Shown here: positions 26,787-35,429 of the stretch, in pieces | Layout of the letters: every line of letters starts with the position of its first letter | Numbering within the stretch: the first letter of the stretch is position 1 | Assembly (NCBI RefSeq): GCF_006442975.2 | Contig: NZ_CP083954.1 | Span: forward strand, 2,921,501 to 2,985,500 | Source of the DNA: Mesorhizobium sp. B2-1-1 | GTDB taxonomy: Bacteria; Pseudomonadota; Alphaproteobacteria; Rhizobiales; Rhizobiaceae | Direction of reading: 5' to 3' | DNA length: 64,000 nt | Notes under the pieces: model-generated | The model's input: the letters and a program-made list of their open reading frames with translations, nothing else | What the model was told of the DNA's origin: nothing | Database searches by the model: none | Position numbers and translations under genes: made by a program

Positions 26787-28166
26787 ATGCGGATCATTGC
26801 CAAGATCGTCAAACGGCTGCTCGGCCTGGTGGTGCTGGCGGTCGTGGCGCTGTTTGGGTGGCTTTATTTCGCGCCGCCCGAACTGATCCGGGTCGGCTCG
26901 GGCTATTCGGCAAAGATCGTCTGCTCGAACGTTTTCGTCGCCGGGCGCGATGCCAACGAGGTGCTTGCCGTCGATGTGCAGGCGCCCGGTCATCCCTTGC
27001 TCAAGCTGATGCGGGTCTCGGTCGACAAGAACCGGGGCACAGTCTCCGCCGGCCTGCTTGGCTTCCTCGGCAAGAGCATCGCGGTTTTCCGCGACGGGCT
27101 GGGCTGCGCCTCGGTCCCGGATGGCGATGTCGGCAAGGCGCGGCGCACGGCGATCCATGTCGAACCCTCGGCGACAAGACAGGACGCGCTGTGGCCGGAA
27201 GGCGAGCGGGTCGAAGCCTCGCAGAACCCGGAGGTGGTGAAGATCGTCGACGATGCCGCCATGACCGGCGCCGGCATGCGCGCCGTGGTGGTGGTCAAGA
27301 ACGGCCGCGTCGTGGCGGAACGCTATGGCGAGGGCTTTTCCGCCCGGACGCCGTTGCTCGGCTGGTCAATGACCAAGACGGTCAATGCCGCCATGGTCGG
27401 CACGCTGGTCAAGAACGGCAAGATGGCGATGACCAACCAGGGCCTTTTCGCGCCGTGGAAGGCCGATGGCCGCGCCGCGATCAGCCTTGCCGACATGATG
27501 GCGATGTCGAGCGGGCTGGAATTCAACGAAGACTATGGCGACGTCGCCGACGTGACGCGCATGCTCTATCTCGAACCCGACATGGCGGGCTTTGCCGAAG
27601 CCAAGCCGCTCACGGGCGAGGTGGGCAAGGTGTTCTCCTATTCGAGCGGAACGGCGGTGATGCTGTCGCGGCTCTGGCAGGATGCGGTCGGCGACAAGGC
27701 CAAGGCGTTGACGTGGCCGCGCACCGCGCTGTTCGAGCCGCTGGGCATGCACAGCGCCGTGCTCGAGACCGACGAACAGGGCACGTTCGTCGGCTCATCC
27801 TATCTCTACGCCACCGCCCATGACTGGGCCCGCTTCGGCCAGTTCCTGCTGCAGGGCGGGGTCTGGAACGGCAACCAGATACTGCCGGCCGGTTTCGTCG
27901 ACTGGATGCGCGAACCTGCGTCGGCCTCGAAAGTCTACAGCAAGGGGCAATTGTGGATCGAGGCGCCGGGCGACGAGGAAAACCCCGGTGCCGGCGTGGC
28001 GGCGGGCCTGCCCAAGGACACCTATTGGATGGAGGGGCATGATGGGCAGACCGTCGCCATCATTCCATCCGAGCAATTAGTGGTGGTGCGGCTCGGCCTG
28101 ACGCCGGCCAAGCTGGGCTACAGGCCGCAGACCATGGTCGGGGCATTGGTGAAGGCGCTGCGCTAG
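26787..28166 (+). CDS. Membrane-anchored beta-lactamase-fold serine hydrolase
   Basis: This 459-residue protein has one N-terminal hydrophobic span (about residues 8-28), then a class C beta-lactamase-like domain. The nucleophile motif is SMTK (Ser194-Lys197), the Tyr motif is YSSG, and the third box is EGHDGQT. The order and spacing resemble 6-aminohexanoate-dimer hydrolase (NylB-like) and EstB-type esterases more than true AmpC, so the natural substrate is probably an ester, amide or peptide. It is a single gene, divergent from GH25. Confidence 0.82.
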   Translation: MRIIAKIVKRLLGLVVLAVVALFGWLYFAPPELIRVGSGYSAKIVCSNVFVAGRDANEVLAVDVQAPGHPLLKLMRVSVDKNRGTVSAGLLGFLGKSIAVFRDGLGCASVPDGDVGKARRTAIHVEPSATRQDALWPEGERVEASQNPEVVKIVDDAAMTGAGMRAVVVVKNGRVVAERYGEGFSARTPLLGWSMTKTVNAAMVGTLVKNGKMAMTNQGLFAPWKADGRAAISLADMMAMSSGLEFNEDYGDVADVTRMLYLEPDMAGFAEAKPLTGEVGKVFSYSSGTAVMLSRLWQDAVGDKAKALTWPRTALFEPLGMHSAVLETDEQGTFVGSSYLYATAHDWARFGQFLLQGGVWNGNQILPAGFVDWMREPASASKVYSKGQLWIEAPGDEENPGAGVAAGLPKDTYWMEGHDGQTVAIIPSEQLVVVRLGLTPAKLGYRPQTMVGALVKALR

Positions 28167-28170
28167 CCAA

Positions 28171-28836
28171 TCAGCTGCTCGGCCGGACCACCGCCAGCCA
28201 GGCGTAGCCGCGATAAAGTGTGCGGAAACGGAAGGTTGCGCCGATTTTTCGCGATTCCGATTCCAGCACCTCGCGCAACATTTCACGGGGCGTGACGTGG
28301 AATTTTCTGAGCCAGCCGCGAAGCAGGGTCCGAAACCAGTCCGGCAGGCCTTCCTGCTGGCCGAAGTCGACGATGTGCAGGGAACCGCCCGGAGCGAGCG
28401 TTGCCAGCGCGGCGGAGACCGTCTTTTCCCAGCCTGGGATCATCGACAATGAATAGGAGACGAAGACACGGTCGAAGCTGTCGCGGCCGAACAGCGCCTT
28501 TACGTCGAACTCCGTGGCGTCGCCCCTTGCCAGCATGACGCGATCGGACAGGCCTTCGCGGGCAATCGCGGTGCCCGCGGTCTCCAGCATCTCTGCCGAA
28601 ATGTCGAGGCCATAGAAGCGCGCGCCGGGAAAGCTGCGGGCGGCGAGGATGATGTTTCGCCCGGTGCCGCAGCCGAGCTCCAGCACCGTGCCGCCCGGCG
28701 GAACGTCCAGCCCTGATATCAGCCGGTCGCGGCCGAGCAGATAATATTTGCGGGTCAGGTCGTAGATGTGACGCTGCCAGCGGTAGACACCGTCCATCAG
28801 TTCGGCGTGATTGGTCGGCAGCTCGGTAGTGCTCAT
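28171..28836 (-). CDS. btaB: BtaB, N-methyltransferase for the betaine lipid DGTS
   Basis: This 221-residue class I methyltransferase has the SAM motif VLELGCGTGRN at 51-61. It is followed by FYGLDISAEMLETA and HIVDFGQQEGLPDWF. Together with BtaA it converts diacylglycerol to the phosphate-free membrane lipid diacylglyceryl-trimethylhomoserine by three methylations. Its ATG overlaps the btaA stop as ATGA. The assignment rests mainly on the BtaA partner next to it. Confidence 0.88.
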   Translation of the reverse strand: MSTTELPTNHAELMDGVYRWQRHIYDLTRKYYLLGRDRLISGLDVPPGGTVLELGCGTGRNIILAARSFPGARFYGLDISAEMLETAGTAIAREGLSDRVMLARGDATEFDVKALFGRDSFDRVFVSYSLSMIPGWEKTVSAALATLAPGGSLHIVDFGQQEGLPDWFRTLLRGWLRKFHVTPREMLREVLESESRKIGATFRFRTLYRGYAWLAVVRPSS

Positions 28837-30080
28837 GAGGCGCGCTTCACGTACAGATGAAAGCCGCCATAGATTGCCGAGCGGTCGCGGGTGGAGAATT
28901 CGCGCGAGGCATCGCTCTCGTAGCTCCACTGGTCGAGCAGGGAAGCGGAGACGCGGCCCGGCAGCAGACTTGGCTCGGCCGCAGTGCGGAAGATGACACG
29001 CGCGCCGGCGGAGGCGGTGCGGGTGATTTCCGACCACAGCGCATTGAGCTGGTCGTCGGTCATCCAGTCCTGCGCGTCGAGCAGGATGAAACGGTCGACG
29101 GAACCCGCGTCCTTGCCTGCCAGGAATTCGATCAGATTGGCATGATGAATGGCGACGCGGTCTACATTGCCGCGAATGGCCTCATAGTTCTGCCTTTCAA
29201 GATAGGCGGGCAGGGCGGCTTCGCCGGGTTGGGGGTAGCGCCTGGCAAAGGCTTGCCAAGCGAAATAGTTGTTTTTCAATGGAAAATCGCAGGCGAGCTT
29301 TTCCAGCCGGGCTTTCAGCACACTGGCCATGGTACCGTCGCCGGACGTGATGAGAGAGTCATATTGCGCCGGCGGGATACCGAGGCCGAACAGCGAGGCC
29401 TTGCGCGAGGTCGCCCATTTCAAAAGCGGCTTTTCGAACACCGGGGCCAGTTCCTGGTGGAAGAAGCGGCGCTGCTCGCCAATGTTCCTGGCCTGCATGA
29501 TGCCGGCGGGGTCGACGCCGAAGAATTTAGCCGTGCGGTGGCCCATGGCGATGAACAGGCCAAGCAGGCCGGTCTGGTAGAAATTGCGGTCGAAGACGGC
29601 GATGCGCCTGATGCCGCGCCAGTTGCGGCGCTCCCAATAGTGGCGGCTGACCGGATCGAGATGCGGCGCGATGAAGCGGTCGTAAGCCTGAGAATTGTGG
29701 TCGTTGCCGGCGGCACCGAAGAAGCGAAACAGGTCGCCCTGCGAAGGCAGGTGGCGCACCGCCTCCAGCTTCATGCGGTTCAGGGCTATGTGAGCGGCAT
29801 TGAGATCGACGGCGTCGATCCTGGCCGGCGACCGGGTGAGATAGGCCAGGATATTGCAACCGCCGGAGGCAATAGTGACGACGCGGTGGCCTTCGCCAAG
29901 CTGCATTGCGTCCATGTCGACATCGGGATCTTCCCAGATCTGCGGATAGACCAGGCCCGAAAACAGGAAGGCGAACAGCCGTTCGGAAATTCCTGCCTTC
30001 GACAGGGGGCGGTTCTGGTAGACGGCTTTTCCAACTTCCTTGCCACGGCGAAAGATCAGATCTGCGGAAACGTCCGTCAT
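28833..30080 (-). CDS. btaA: BtaA, SAM:diacylglycerol 3-amino-3-carboxypropyl transferase
   Basis: This protein of about 415 residues starts the DGTS pathway by transferring the aminocarboxypropyl group of SAM to diacylglycerol. I recognise RLFAFLFSGLVYPQIWEDPDVDMDAM and the SAM site VVTIASGGCNILAYL. The start at 30080 (MTDVSADL) was chosen over an ATG six codons earlier because GGGGA precedes it and the N-terminus then matches the Sinorhizobium protein as I remember it. A perfect PhoB box lies 49 nt upstream, matching the known induction of betaine lipids by phosphate starvation. Confidence 0.92.
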   Translation of the reverse strand: MTDVSADLIFRRGKEVGKAVYQNRPLSKAGISERLFAFLFSGLVYPQIWEDPDVDMDAMQLGEGHRVVTIASGGCNILAYLTRSPARIDAVDLNAAHIALNRMKLEAVRHLPSQGDLFRFFGAAGNDHNSQAYDRFIAPHLDPVSRHYWERRNWRGIRRIAVFDRNFYQTGLLGLFIAMGHRTAKFFGVDPAGIMQARNIGEQRRFFHQELAPVFEKPLLKWATSRKASLFGLGIPPAQYDSLITSGDGTMASVLKARLEKLACDFPLKNNYFAWQAFARRYPQPGEAALPAYLERQNYEAIRGNVDRVAIHHANLIEFLAGKDAGSVDRFILLDAQDWMTDDQLNALWSEITRTASAGARVIFRTAAEPSLLPGRVSASLLDQWSYESDASREFSTRDRSAIYGGFHLYVKRAS

Positions 30081-30129
30081 GGCAAGGTGATTCCCCATTT
30101 GCTTTGCCGCAAGCGGGTAACGCCCGGCT

Positions 30130-30147
30130 ATGACAGGTGGATGACAG
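30130..30147 (-). promoter_or_regulatory. PhoB box upstream of btaAB
   Basis: Read on the btaA strand the site is CTGTCAT-CCAC-CTGTCAT, two perfect 7-bp direct repeats 11 bp apart. This is the consensus Pho box. It lies 49 nt before the chosen btaA start. The rest of the gap to the lipoprotein gene shows no other clear operator. Confidence 0.92.
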
Positions 30148-30315
30148 CGATCCGCACAGGGGAGCGCAAAGCTGTTTCACCCCCGGGGAGGCGCAAGGGG
30201 AGGATGCGAGCGATGTTACATGCGGAAACGCATCGTTACGAAACCCATGGCTGAGTGATGCATTTCCTTCTCGACCGTTCACTGCAACGTGAGCGTGTGT
30301 TGAAGGAGAGATATC

Positions 30316-30525
30316 ATGAAAAAACTCATTCTTGCGTCGGTGTCCGCGCTTGCGCTGCTCGGCGTCGCTGCATGCAGCGACAGCGGCACGGGGACGGATA
30401 ACACCACCACCCAGAGCACCAATCCGCCGGCCGAGCAGCCAATGAAACCTGCGGCGCCCGCGGATAATTCGACCAAGCCTGCCGAGCCGGCTCCGGCAAC
30501 GCCCGCTCCTGCGCCCGCGCAGTAG
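30316..30525 (+). CDS. Small Pro/Ala-rich lipoprotein
   Basis: This 69-residue protein has a signal peptide MKKLILASVSALALLGVAAC ending in a lipobox with Cys20. The mature part is only about 50 residues, low in complexity and rich in Pro, Ala and Thr (PAPATPAPAPAQ at the end). GGAGAG precedes the ATG. It resembles the small unstructured lipoproteins common in rhizobia; no function can be assigned. Confidence 0.75.
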   Translation: MKKLILASVSALALLGVAACSDSGTGTDNTTTQSTNPPAEQPMKPAAPADNSTKPAEPAPATPAPAPAQ

Positions 30526-30548
30526 TCATTAGTACCTGTGTTCTGGCG

Positions 30549-30571
30549 AGGGCCGGCGTCTTGCCGGCCCT
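30549..30571 (+). terminator. Hairpin after lipoprotein gene
   Basis: AGGGCCGGC and GCCGGCCCT form a 9-bp GC-rich stem around GTCTT, 24 nt after the stop codon. The T-run is weak (only TT). Confidence 0.65.
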
Positions 30572-30678
30572 TCGCCCAGGCGGGTAGTGGTTCCGACACG
30601 AGTTCGATTGTCGTCGGAGGTATGATGCCGGCCGTTATTGGCTTGATAGCGGGGACCGGTTGGCTCTAAGAAGCGGCC

Positions 30679-31398
30679 ATGTCGATTTGGGACCGCCTCG
30701 GCGACTTCATCACGCGGATTTCGTCCTCAGCCTCGTCGGGCGTCGCCGACGTGGTCGAGGCTGTACGCACCGTTTTTTCCGGCGATGCGGATTTGCGCCG
30801 TCGCGTCGCTTTCTCGGTGGCGATGATTGCGCTCTCGGCCAAGATGGCCAAGGCCGACGGGGTCGTCACCCAGGACGAGATACGCGCCTTCCAGGAAATA
30901 TTCGAGGTGCCGCCAAAGGAGACGCGCAACGTGGCGCGACTCTACGATCTGGCCAAACGTGACGTTGCCGGCTTCGAGACCTATGCCGAGCGCATGGCGC
31001 AGCTTTGTGGCTCCGGCCATTCGAACTGCATGATGCTGGAGGATATACTCGATGGCCTGTTCCACATCGCCAAGGCCGACGGGCTGATCCATGAGCGTGA
31101 AGGCCAGTTCCTGCACCGCATCGCCGAAATCTTCCGCATAGACGAGGTGCACTACGAGGCGATCCTTGCCAGGCACGTCAATCTTGGTGCGGCCGATCCC
31201 TATGTCGTGCTCGGCATCGAGCGCGGCAAGCCGTTCGAGGAGGTCAGGAAACGCTACCGCAAGCTGGTTTCCGACAATCATCCGGACCGGCTGATCGCGC
31301 GTGGCCTGCCGCAGGAATTCATCAAGATCGCGACGACGAGGCTCGCGGCGATCAACACCGCCTACGAGATGATCGAGCGGGGCCTGCGGCACGCATGA
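30679..31398 (+). CDS. DjlA-like co-chaperone (TerB domain plus J domain)
   Basis: This 239-residue protein has a TerB-like helical domain at about residues 40-165 (MIALSAKMAKADG and LFHIAKADGLIHERE repeats). A C-terminal J domain at about 173-239 carries the HPD motif at 201-203, the triad that stimulates DnaK. It lacks the N-terminal membrane span of Escherichia coli DjlA, so it is probably soluble. Its stop overlaps the next gene's start as ATGA. Confidence 0.87.
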   Translation: MSIWDRLGDFITRISSSASSGVADVVEAVRTVFSGDADLRRRVAFSVAMIALSAKMAKADGVVTQDEIRAFQEIFEVPPKETRNVARLYDLAKRDVAGFETYAERMAQLCGSGHSNCMMLEDILDGLFHIAKADGLIHEREGQFLHRIAEIFRIDEVHYEAILARHVNLGAADPYVVLGIERGKPFEEVRKRYRKLVSDNHPDRLIARGLPQEFIKIATTRLAAINTAYEMIERGLRHA

Positions 31399-32150
31399 GC
31401 GGCTTCCTGCCCGACGAGCCGAGCGCCGAGGTCAGGGTATCGCCGAATTTCGGGCCACGGCGCGAGACGCTGAAGCCCGACATGATCGTGCTGCACTATA
31501 CCGGCATGCCGACAGGCGCCGGGGCCGAGGCGTGGCTGTGCGACCCGGCCAGCGAAGTCTCCTCGCACTATCTGGTGCATGAGAACGGCCATATCGTGCA
31601 GATGGTCCGGGAAAGCGACCGCGCCTGGCACGCTGGGAAGAGTTCGTGGTTCGGACGCACCGACATCAACTCCTGTTCCGTCGGCATCGAGATCGTCAAC
31701 CCGGGGCATTCATTGGGTTATCCCGGTTTTCCCAAGCGACAGATCGATGCGGTGATCGGCTTGTGTGCCGGAATTGCCAGCCGGCATGCGATTGCCCCCC
31801 AGCGGGTGCTGGCGCACTCCGACGTGGCGCCGGGGCGCAAGATCGATCCGGGCGAGAAGTTTCCCTGGCGGGCCCTGTTCGAGGCCGGCGTCGGCCACTT
31901 GGTGGCGGCGGCACCGATCAGGCGCGGCGCCGTGCTGAAGACCGGCGACGCTGGCGCCGATGTCGAGGCGCTGCAATCGATGCTGGCGCTCTACGGCTAT
32001 GGGGTCGAAATATCGGGTGTTTTCGACCAGCAGACGCGGGTCGTGGTCGAGGCTTTCCAGCGTCATTTCCGGCCACGCCGGATCGATGGAGTGGCGGACG
32101 GATCGACGATACGCACGCTTCAACGGCTGCTCGCTTCCCCCGGAACTTGA
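31395..32150 (+). CDS. N-acetylmuramoyl-L-alanine amidase, AmiD/AmpD type, with PG-binding domain
   Basis: This 251-residue zinc amidase removes the stem peptide from MurNAc. The zinc ligands fit His34 (VLHYTG) and His141 (LAHSDVAPGRKIDPG), with a third ligand at Asp151 and catalytic Glu99 (GIEI). A PG_binding_1 domain occupies about 175-245. No signal peptide is visible, which suggests a cytoplasmic AmpD-like recycling enzyme, although the C-terminal binding domain is more usual in AmiD. It is coupled to the upstream DjlA-like gene. Confidence 0.87.
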   Translation: MSGFLPDEPSAEVRVSPNFGPRRETLKPDMIVLHYTGMPTGAGAEAWLCDPASEVSSHYLVHENGHIVQMVRESDRAWHAGKSSWFGRTDINSCSVGIEIVNPGHSLGYPGFPKRQIDAVIGLCAGIASRHAIAPQRVLAHSDVAPGRKIDPGEKFPWRALFEAGVGHLVAAAPIRRGAVLKTGDAGADVEALQSMLALYGYGVEISGVFDQQTRVVVEAFQRHFRPRRIDGVADGSTIRTLQRLLASPGT

Positions 32151-32360
32151 CCTTAGGTCAGGATGCCGTCCAAGTAATGCTTTTCCGACATTAGGTTACA
32201 AACTGTCACTTAAAGTGAATTGCCCCGCCTTCATTGCGCGCAATTCGGGCCTCAAAGGGCAATCCGTACAGTTTGTCGGGCGTCTAACCCCCGGATGATC
32301 CGACATTAATCAAGCAATGCCGCGCGGAGATCTTCGCGCGTTCAGACAGAACAGGATCAC

Positions 32361-33077
32361 ATGCAGAAATTGACCGTTGTAACGGCAGCTCTTGCTGCCG
32401 GCGTAATGACTTTTGCCTTCGGGGCGGCGAGCGCCGCGCCGCTGAGCCCACGGGCCGATCAGGGGCTCGTCGCAGCGACCGCCAAGGGCAAGGCCATTTC
32501 GGCCAAAAGCAGCAAGGACGTGAAGGCGGCGAAGCGGTCTTCCGCGAAAGTGGAGAAGGCGAGCTGGACCAAGGCCAAGAAGCCGAGCACGAGACAGAAG
32601 ACCAGACGAGGCCGCAAGGCCGTCGACAAAACGACGACGGCATCGATCGGGATCAAGGACGCAGCAGCCTCGACGGCAGCGGTGGCCAGTGGCGATCAGT
32701 ATTCGGCCATCGTGGCGCGCTATGCCGCGAGCTATGGCGTGCCGGCGTCGCTCGCTCATGCTGTTATCAAGATCGAGAGCAACTATCGGCCGAACCTCGT
32801 CGGCGGCGCCGGCGAAATCGGCTTGATGCAGATCAAGCCGGCGACGGCGCGGATGATGGGCTATAGCGGCTCGGCCAATGGGCTTTTCAATCCGGACACC
32901 AACATCAAATACGGCATGAAGTATCTTGCCATGGCGCGGGATCTCGGCGGCGGCACGACGTGCGGCACGATCCTGAAATACAATGCCGGCCACGGCGCCA
33001 CCCGAATGAACCCGGTTTCGGCCGCCTATTGCAGCAAGGTCAAGGTGCAACTGGCGGCTGTCGGATCGCCGGCGTGA
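32361..33077 (+). CDS. Lytic transglycosylase (SLT domain) with Lys-rich linker
   Basis: This 238-residue exported protein has a signal peptide (about 1-26), then a Lys/Ala/Ser-rich basic segment of about 70 residues (35-105). The C-terminal SLT domain has catalytic Glu139 in IKIESNYRPN and the GLMQIKPATA block. The basic linker may bind the anionic wall or teichoic-like polymers; that is inference. The 210 bp upstream hold no clear operator. Confidence 0.87.
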   Translation: MQKLTVVTAALAAGVMTFAFGAASAAPLSPRADQGLVAATAKGKAISAKSSKDVKAAKRSSAKVEKASWTKAKKPSTRQKTRRGRKAVDKTTTASIGIKDAAASTAAVASGDQYSAIVARYAASYGVPASLAHAVIKIESNYRPNLVGGAGEIGLMQIKPATARMMGYSGSANGLFNPDTNIKYGMKYLAMARDLGGGTTCGTILKYNAGHGATRMNPVSAAYCSKVKVQLAAVGSPA

Positions 33078-33083
33078 CAAGAA

Positions 33084-33104
33084 CCGGTCGTAACCGGCTT
33101 TTTT
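33084..33104 (+). terminator. Short terminator after SLT gene
   Basis: CCGGT and ACCGG form a short stem followed by C and six T residues. It is immediately upstream of the rnpB promoter. Confidence 0.55.
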
Positions 33105-33106
33105 GG

Positions 33107-33136
33107 TTGCGTTTTGTGGCGTGAACCCCTTTATAC
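33107..33136 (+). promoter_or_regulatory. Probable rnpB promoter
   Basis: TTGCGT (33107-33112) and TTATAC (33131-33136) are separated by 18 bp and lie just before the predicted 5' end of RNase P RNA. The -35 is one or two bases from the usual TTGAC-type box. Confidence 0.5.
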
Positions 33137-33139
33137 GCC

Positions 33140-33551
33140 TGGCCAGCTGGCCGGGCGGCCGCACCAGCAAAAGCCGAAAGGCCGCGGGTGAGGAAAGTCC
33201 GGGCTCCATGGAGACACGGTGCCGGCTAATGGCCGGCGGGGGCGACCCCAGGGAAAGTGCCACAGAAAGCAAACCGCCACGACTTGGCTTTGCCGGGTCG
33301 GGGCAAGGGTGAAAGGGTGGAGTAAGAGCCCACCGCGCGACTGGCAACAGGAGCGGCACGGTAAACCCCACCGGGAGCAAGACCGAATAGGGGCGGTGCG
33401 AGGGGAAACCCTCGAGGGCTGTTTCCGGCTCACCGTCCGGGTAGGTTGCGTGAGGCGCATGGCAATATGCGCCCAAGATGAATGGCCGCCACGTTCTCGC
33501 GCCGCAAGGGGCGAGGGCCATACAGAACCCGGCTTATAGGCCAGCTGGCAG
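33140..33551 (+). ncRNA. rnpB: RNase P RNA, bacterial class A
   Basis: This is the catalytic RNA that removes 5' leaders from tRNA precursors. The P1 helix pairs 33142-33152 (GCCAGCTGGCC) with 33539-33549 (GGCCAGCTGGC). The universally conserved core is present: GAGGAAAGTCCGGGC near the 5' end and ACAGAACCCGGCTTA near the 3' end. The length of about 410 nt is normal for alphaproteobacteria. A T-run follows the 3' P1 strand. Ends are set from the P1 pairing and could be off by a few bases. Confidence 0.96.
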
Positions 33552-33586
33552 TTTTTCGTCGCGATATCGAAAAGATGAGTTTGCGA

Positions 33587-33619
33587 TCAACAGGTTGCGC
33601 CCTCGGGCGCGCCTGTTGA
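33587..33619. terminator. Extended hairpin between rnpB and parDE
   Basis: TCAACAGG and CCTGTTGA enclose a second stem GCGCCC/GGGCGC, giving a long stable hairpin. It lies 36 nt past rnpB and 55 nt before the parDE operator. It may end transcription in both directions. Confidence 0.5.
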
Positions 33620-33673
33620 TTCAAGCTGGCAGGCCGTTCGCCAGCCAAGTGATATCCCCCGTTGCTTGAAGCT

Positions 33674-33692
33674 GGTACGATTAAATCGTACC
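33674..33692. promoter_or_regulatory. Palindromic operator of parDE
   Basis: GGTACGAT-TAA-ATCGTACC is a perfect 8-bp inverted repeat 32 nt before parD. ParD antitoxins bind such palindromes through their ribbon-helix-helix domain to autorepress the operon. Confidence 0.7.
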
Positions 33693-33724
33693 ATAGGCAA
33701 CCAATAGCATTTGGGAATCTTATC

Positions 33725-34000
33725 ATGGGACAGGTCGACAAACGCAGCATCACCCTCTCGCCGGAACTGGCGGCGGCGGTCGACGATGTGGTCGCCGCTG
33801 GTGAATATGCTTCGGCTAGCGAGGTGATCCGCGATGCGCTCCGGCAATGGAAGGATCGGCGCGACCTCTTCGGCTATACGGTCGAGGAGTTGCGGAGGTT
33901 AGTTCAGGAAGGGATCGACAGCGGACCGGGACGATTTGAATCGATGGACGAAATCAAGGCCGAGGCGCGGAGACGCCTGCGATCTGACGACGCAGGATGA
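33725..34000 (+). CDS. parD: ParD-type antitoxin (ribbon-helix-helix)
   Basis: This 91-residue protein starts with the RHH strand and helices (KRSITLSPELAAAVDDVVAAG followed by YASASEVIRDALRQW), a standard ParD opening. The C-terminal half is charged and should wrap the toxin. Its stop overlaps the toxin start as ATGA. It neutralises ParE and represses the operon. Confidence 0.9.
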   Translation: MGQVDKRSITLSPELAAAVDDVVAAGEYASASEVIRDALRQWKDRRDLFGYTVEELRRLVQEGIDSGPGRFESMDEIKAEARRRLRSDDAG

Positions 34001-34299
34001 ATTTGCTCCCCATCGTCCGGAACGCGCGCGCCGAAGACGATCTGATCATGATCTGGCTGCATATTGCGAGCGACAGCGAGGCCGCAGCCGACCGGCTGCT
34101 CGACCGCATCGAGGCGCGGTGGCAGCAACTGGCTACCTATCCTTTCTCAGGCGCGCCACGAGACGATATCGCACCGGGTGTTCGCCATCTGGTCGTCGGC
34201 AATTATCTCACTCTGTATCGAGTTAGGGACGATGTGATCGAAATCCTTCGCGTGCTGCACGGCCATCGCAATGTCGAAGCCAATGACCTCGGTTCGTAA
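33997..34299 (+). CDS. parE: ParE/RelE-superfamily toxin
   Basis: This 100-residue protein has the ParE layout: RNARAEDDLIMIWLHIASDSEAAADRLLDRI, then YPFSGAPRDDIAPGVRHLVVGNYLTLYRV and the C-terminal IEILRVLHGHRN. ParE toxins poison DNA gyrase; some relatives act on other targets. It is translated from the overlapping ATGA after parD. Confidence 0.9.
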   Translation: MNLLPIVRNARAEDDLIMIWLHIASDSEAAADRLLDRIEARWQQLATYPFSGAPRDDIAPGVRHLVVGNYLTLYRVRDDVIEILRVLHGHRNVEANDLGS

Positions 34300-34307
34300 T
34301 CGTCGGG

Positions 34308-35429
34308 TCAGTCGCCGATCCTGTCCAGCGACGCCTCGATCGCCGCCCAAAGCTCTTCAACTGGTTCGCAGCCGACTGAGAGGCGGACGAAGCCGGCTGG
34401 AACCGCATCGCCTCGTTTCGAACGCCGCTCAGCGGAGGTGTGGACGCCGCCGAAGGATGTCGCGGCCTGCATCAATTCGCAGTTGTTGATGAAATCCTCG
34501 GCCTTCTGCTCCGAAGCGAGTTCGAAGGAAACAAGGAAGCCGAAGCGTTCCATCTGGGCACGGGCAAGATTGTGCGAAGGATCGCCTTCCAGGCCGGGAT
34601 AGCGCAGGCCCGTGATCGCCGGGTGACCTTGCAGGCGCCGCGCGATCACTTCCGCCGAGGAGCACATGCGGTCGAAGCGCACATCGAGCGTTTCGAGGCC
34701 ACGATGCACAAGCCACGCTTCGAACGGCCCTGGAATGCCGCCGGACGTTTCGCGCCAATCCGTCACCGCGGCGATGATGTCGGCGTTGCGGCTCGCGACG
34801 TGGCCGAACAGCACGTCGGAGTGGCCGTTGGGCGCCTTAGTGTCCGCGGCGATGACAATATCCGCGCCATGGTCGAGCGGGCGCTGGCCGAAAGGCGTCA
34901 TGGTCGTATTATCAACGACAAGCAGTGCGCCCGCTTTGTGTGCGGCCGCGGCCACCGCCGCGATATCGCATATGTCCAGCCCCGGATTAGCGGGCGTCTC
35001 TACGAAAGCGAGACGATAGCCTTCGAAACCGCCATCGAGGAAGGTCGAGGTTGGCCTCACATCGTAGGCGATGCCGAGTGGTTTCAAGAAGCGTTCGGCC
35101 AGTGCCCTTGTCGTGTGATAGCCATCCGAAGGCAGAAGAATGCGGTCGCCGGTCTTGAGGACAGCGAAAAATGCCGCCGAAATCGCCGCCATTCCGGAAG
35201 GAAAGGCGACGCAGGGCGCGTCTTCCAGATGCGCCAGCATATGCTCTACCGCATCCCAGGTCGGATTGCTGAAACGGCCATACTGGTTGAAACCGGTGGC
35301 GTCGCCAGGCGCGTGAAAGATGGCAGCCATGGTGAGTGGCAGGGGGATGGAATCGCCGACGGCAAGTGCGTTGCGACGGAGGTGGGCAAGAGCCGCGGCG
35401 CGCGACCGTGCTGTTTCAGACATCGACAT
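34308..35429 (-). CDS. Cys/Met-metabolism PLP enzyme (cystathionine gamma-synthase/lyase family)
   Basis: This 373-residue fold-I PLP enzyme has Lys198 in ADTKAPNGHSDVLFG as the cofactor lysine. Other landmarks are YGRFSNPTWDAVE, FPSGMAAISA, ETPANPGLDICDI and the C-terminal LSVGCEPVEELW. The family includes cystathionine gamma-synthase, gamma-lyase, beta-lyase and O-acylhomoserine sulfhydrylase; the specificity cannot be told by eye, although the 'beta-lyase-like' MetC group is closest in feel. The ATG at 35429 is preceded by AGAGGG; it ends 8 bp from the convergent parE stop. Confidence 0.85.
   Translation of the reverse strand: MSMSETARSRAAALAHLRRNALAVGDSIPLPLTMAAIFHAPGDATGFNQYGRFSNPTWDAVEHMLAHLEDAPCVAFPSGMAAISAAFFAVLKTGDRILLPSDGYHTTRALAERFLKPLGIAYDVRPTSTFLDGGFEGYRLAFVETPANPGLDICDIAAVAAAAHKAGALLVVDNTTMTPFGQRPLDHGADIVIAADTKAPNGHSDVLFGHVASRNADIIAAVTDWRETSGGIPGPFEAWLVHRGLETLDVRFDRMCSSAEVIARRLQGHPAITGLRYPGLEGDPSHNLARAQMERFGFLVSFELASEQKAEDFINNCELMQAATSFGGVHTSAERRSKRGDAVPAGFVRLSVGCEPVEELWAAIEASLDRIGD

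Noticed and set aside
28857..30254. 465-codon plus-strand frame across btaA
   Set aside because: It is antisense to btaA and would run over the PhoB box; no family resemblance.
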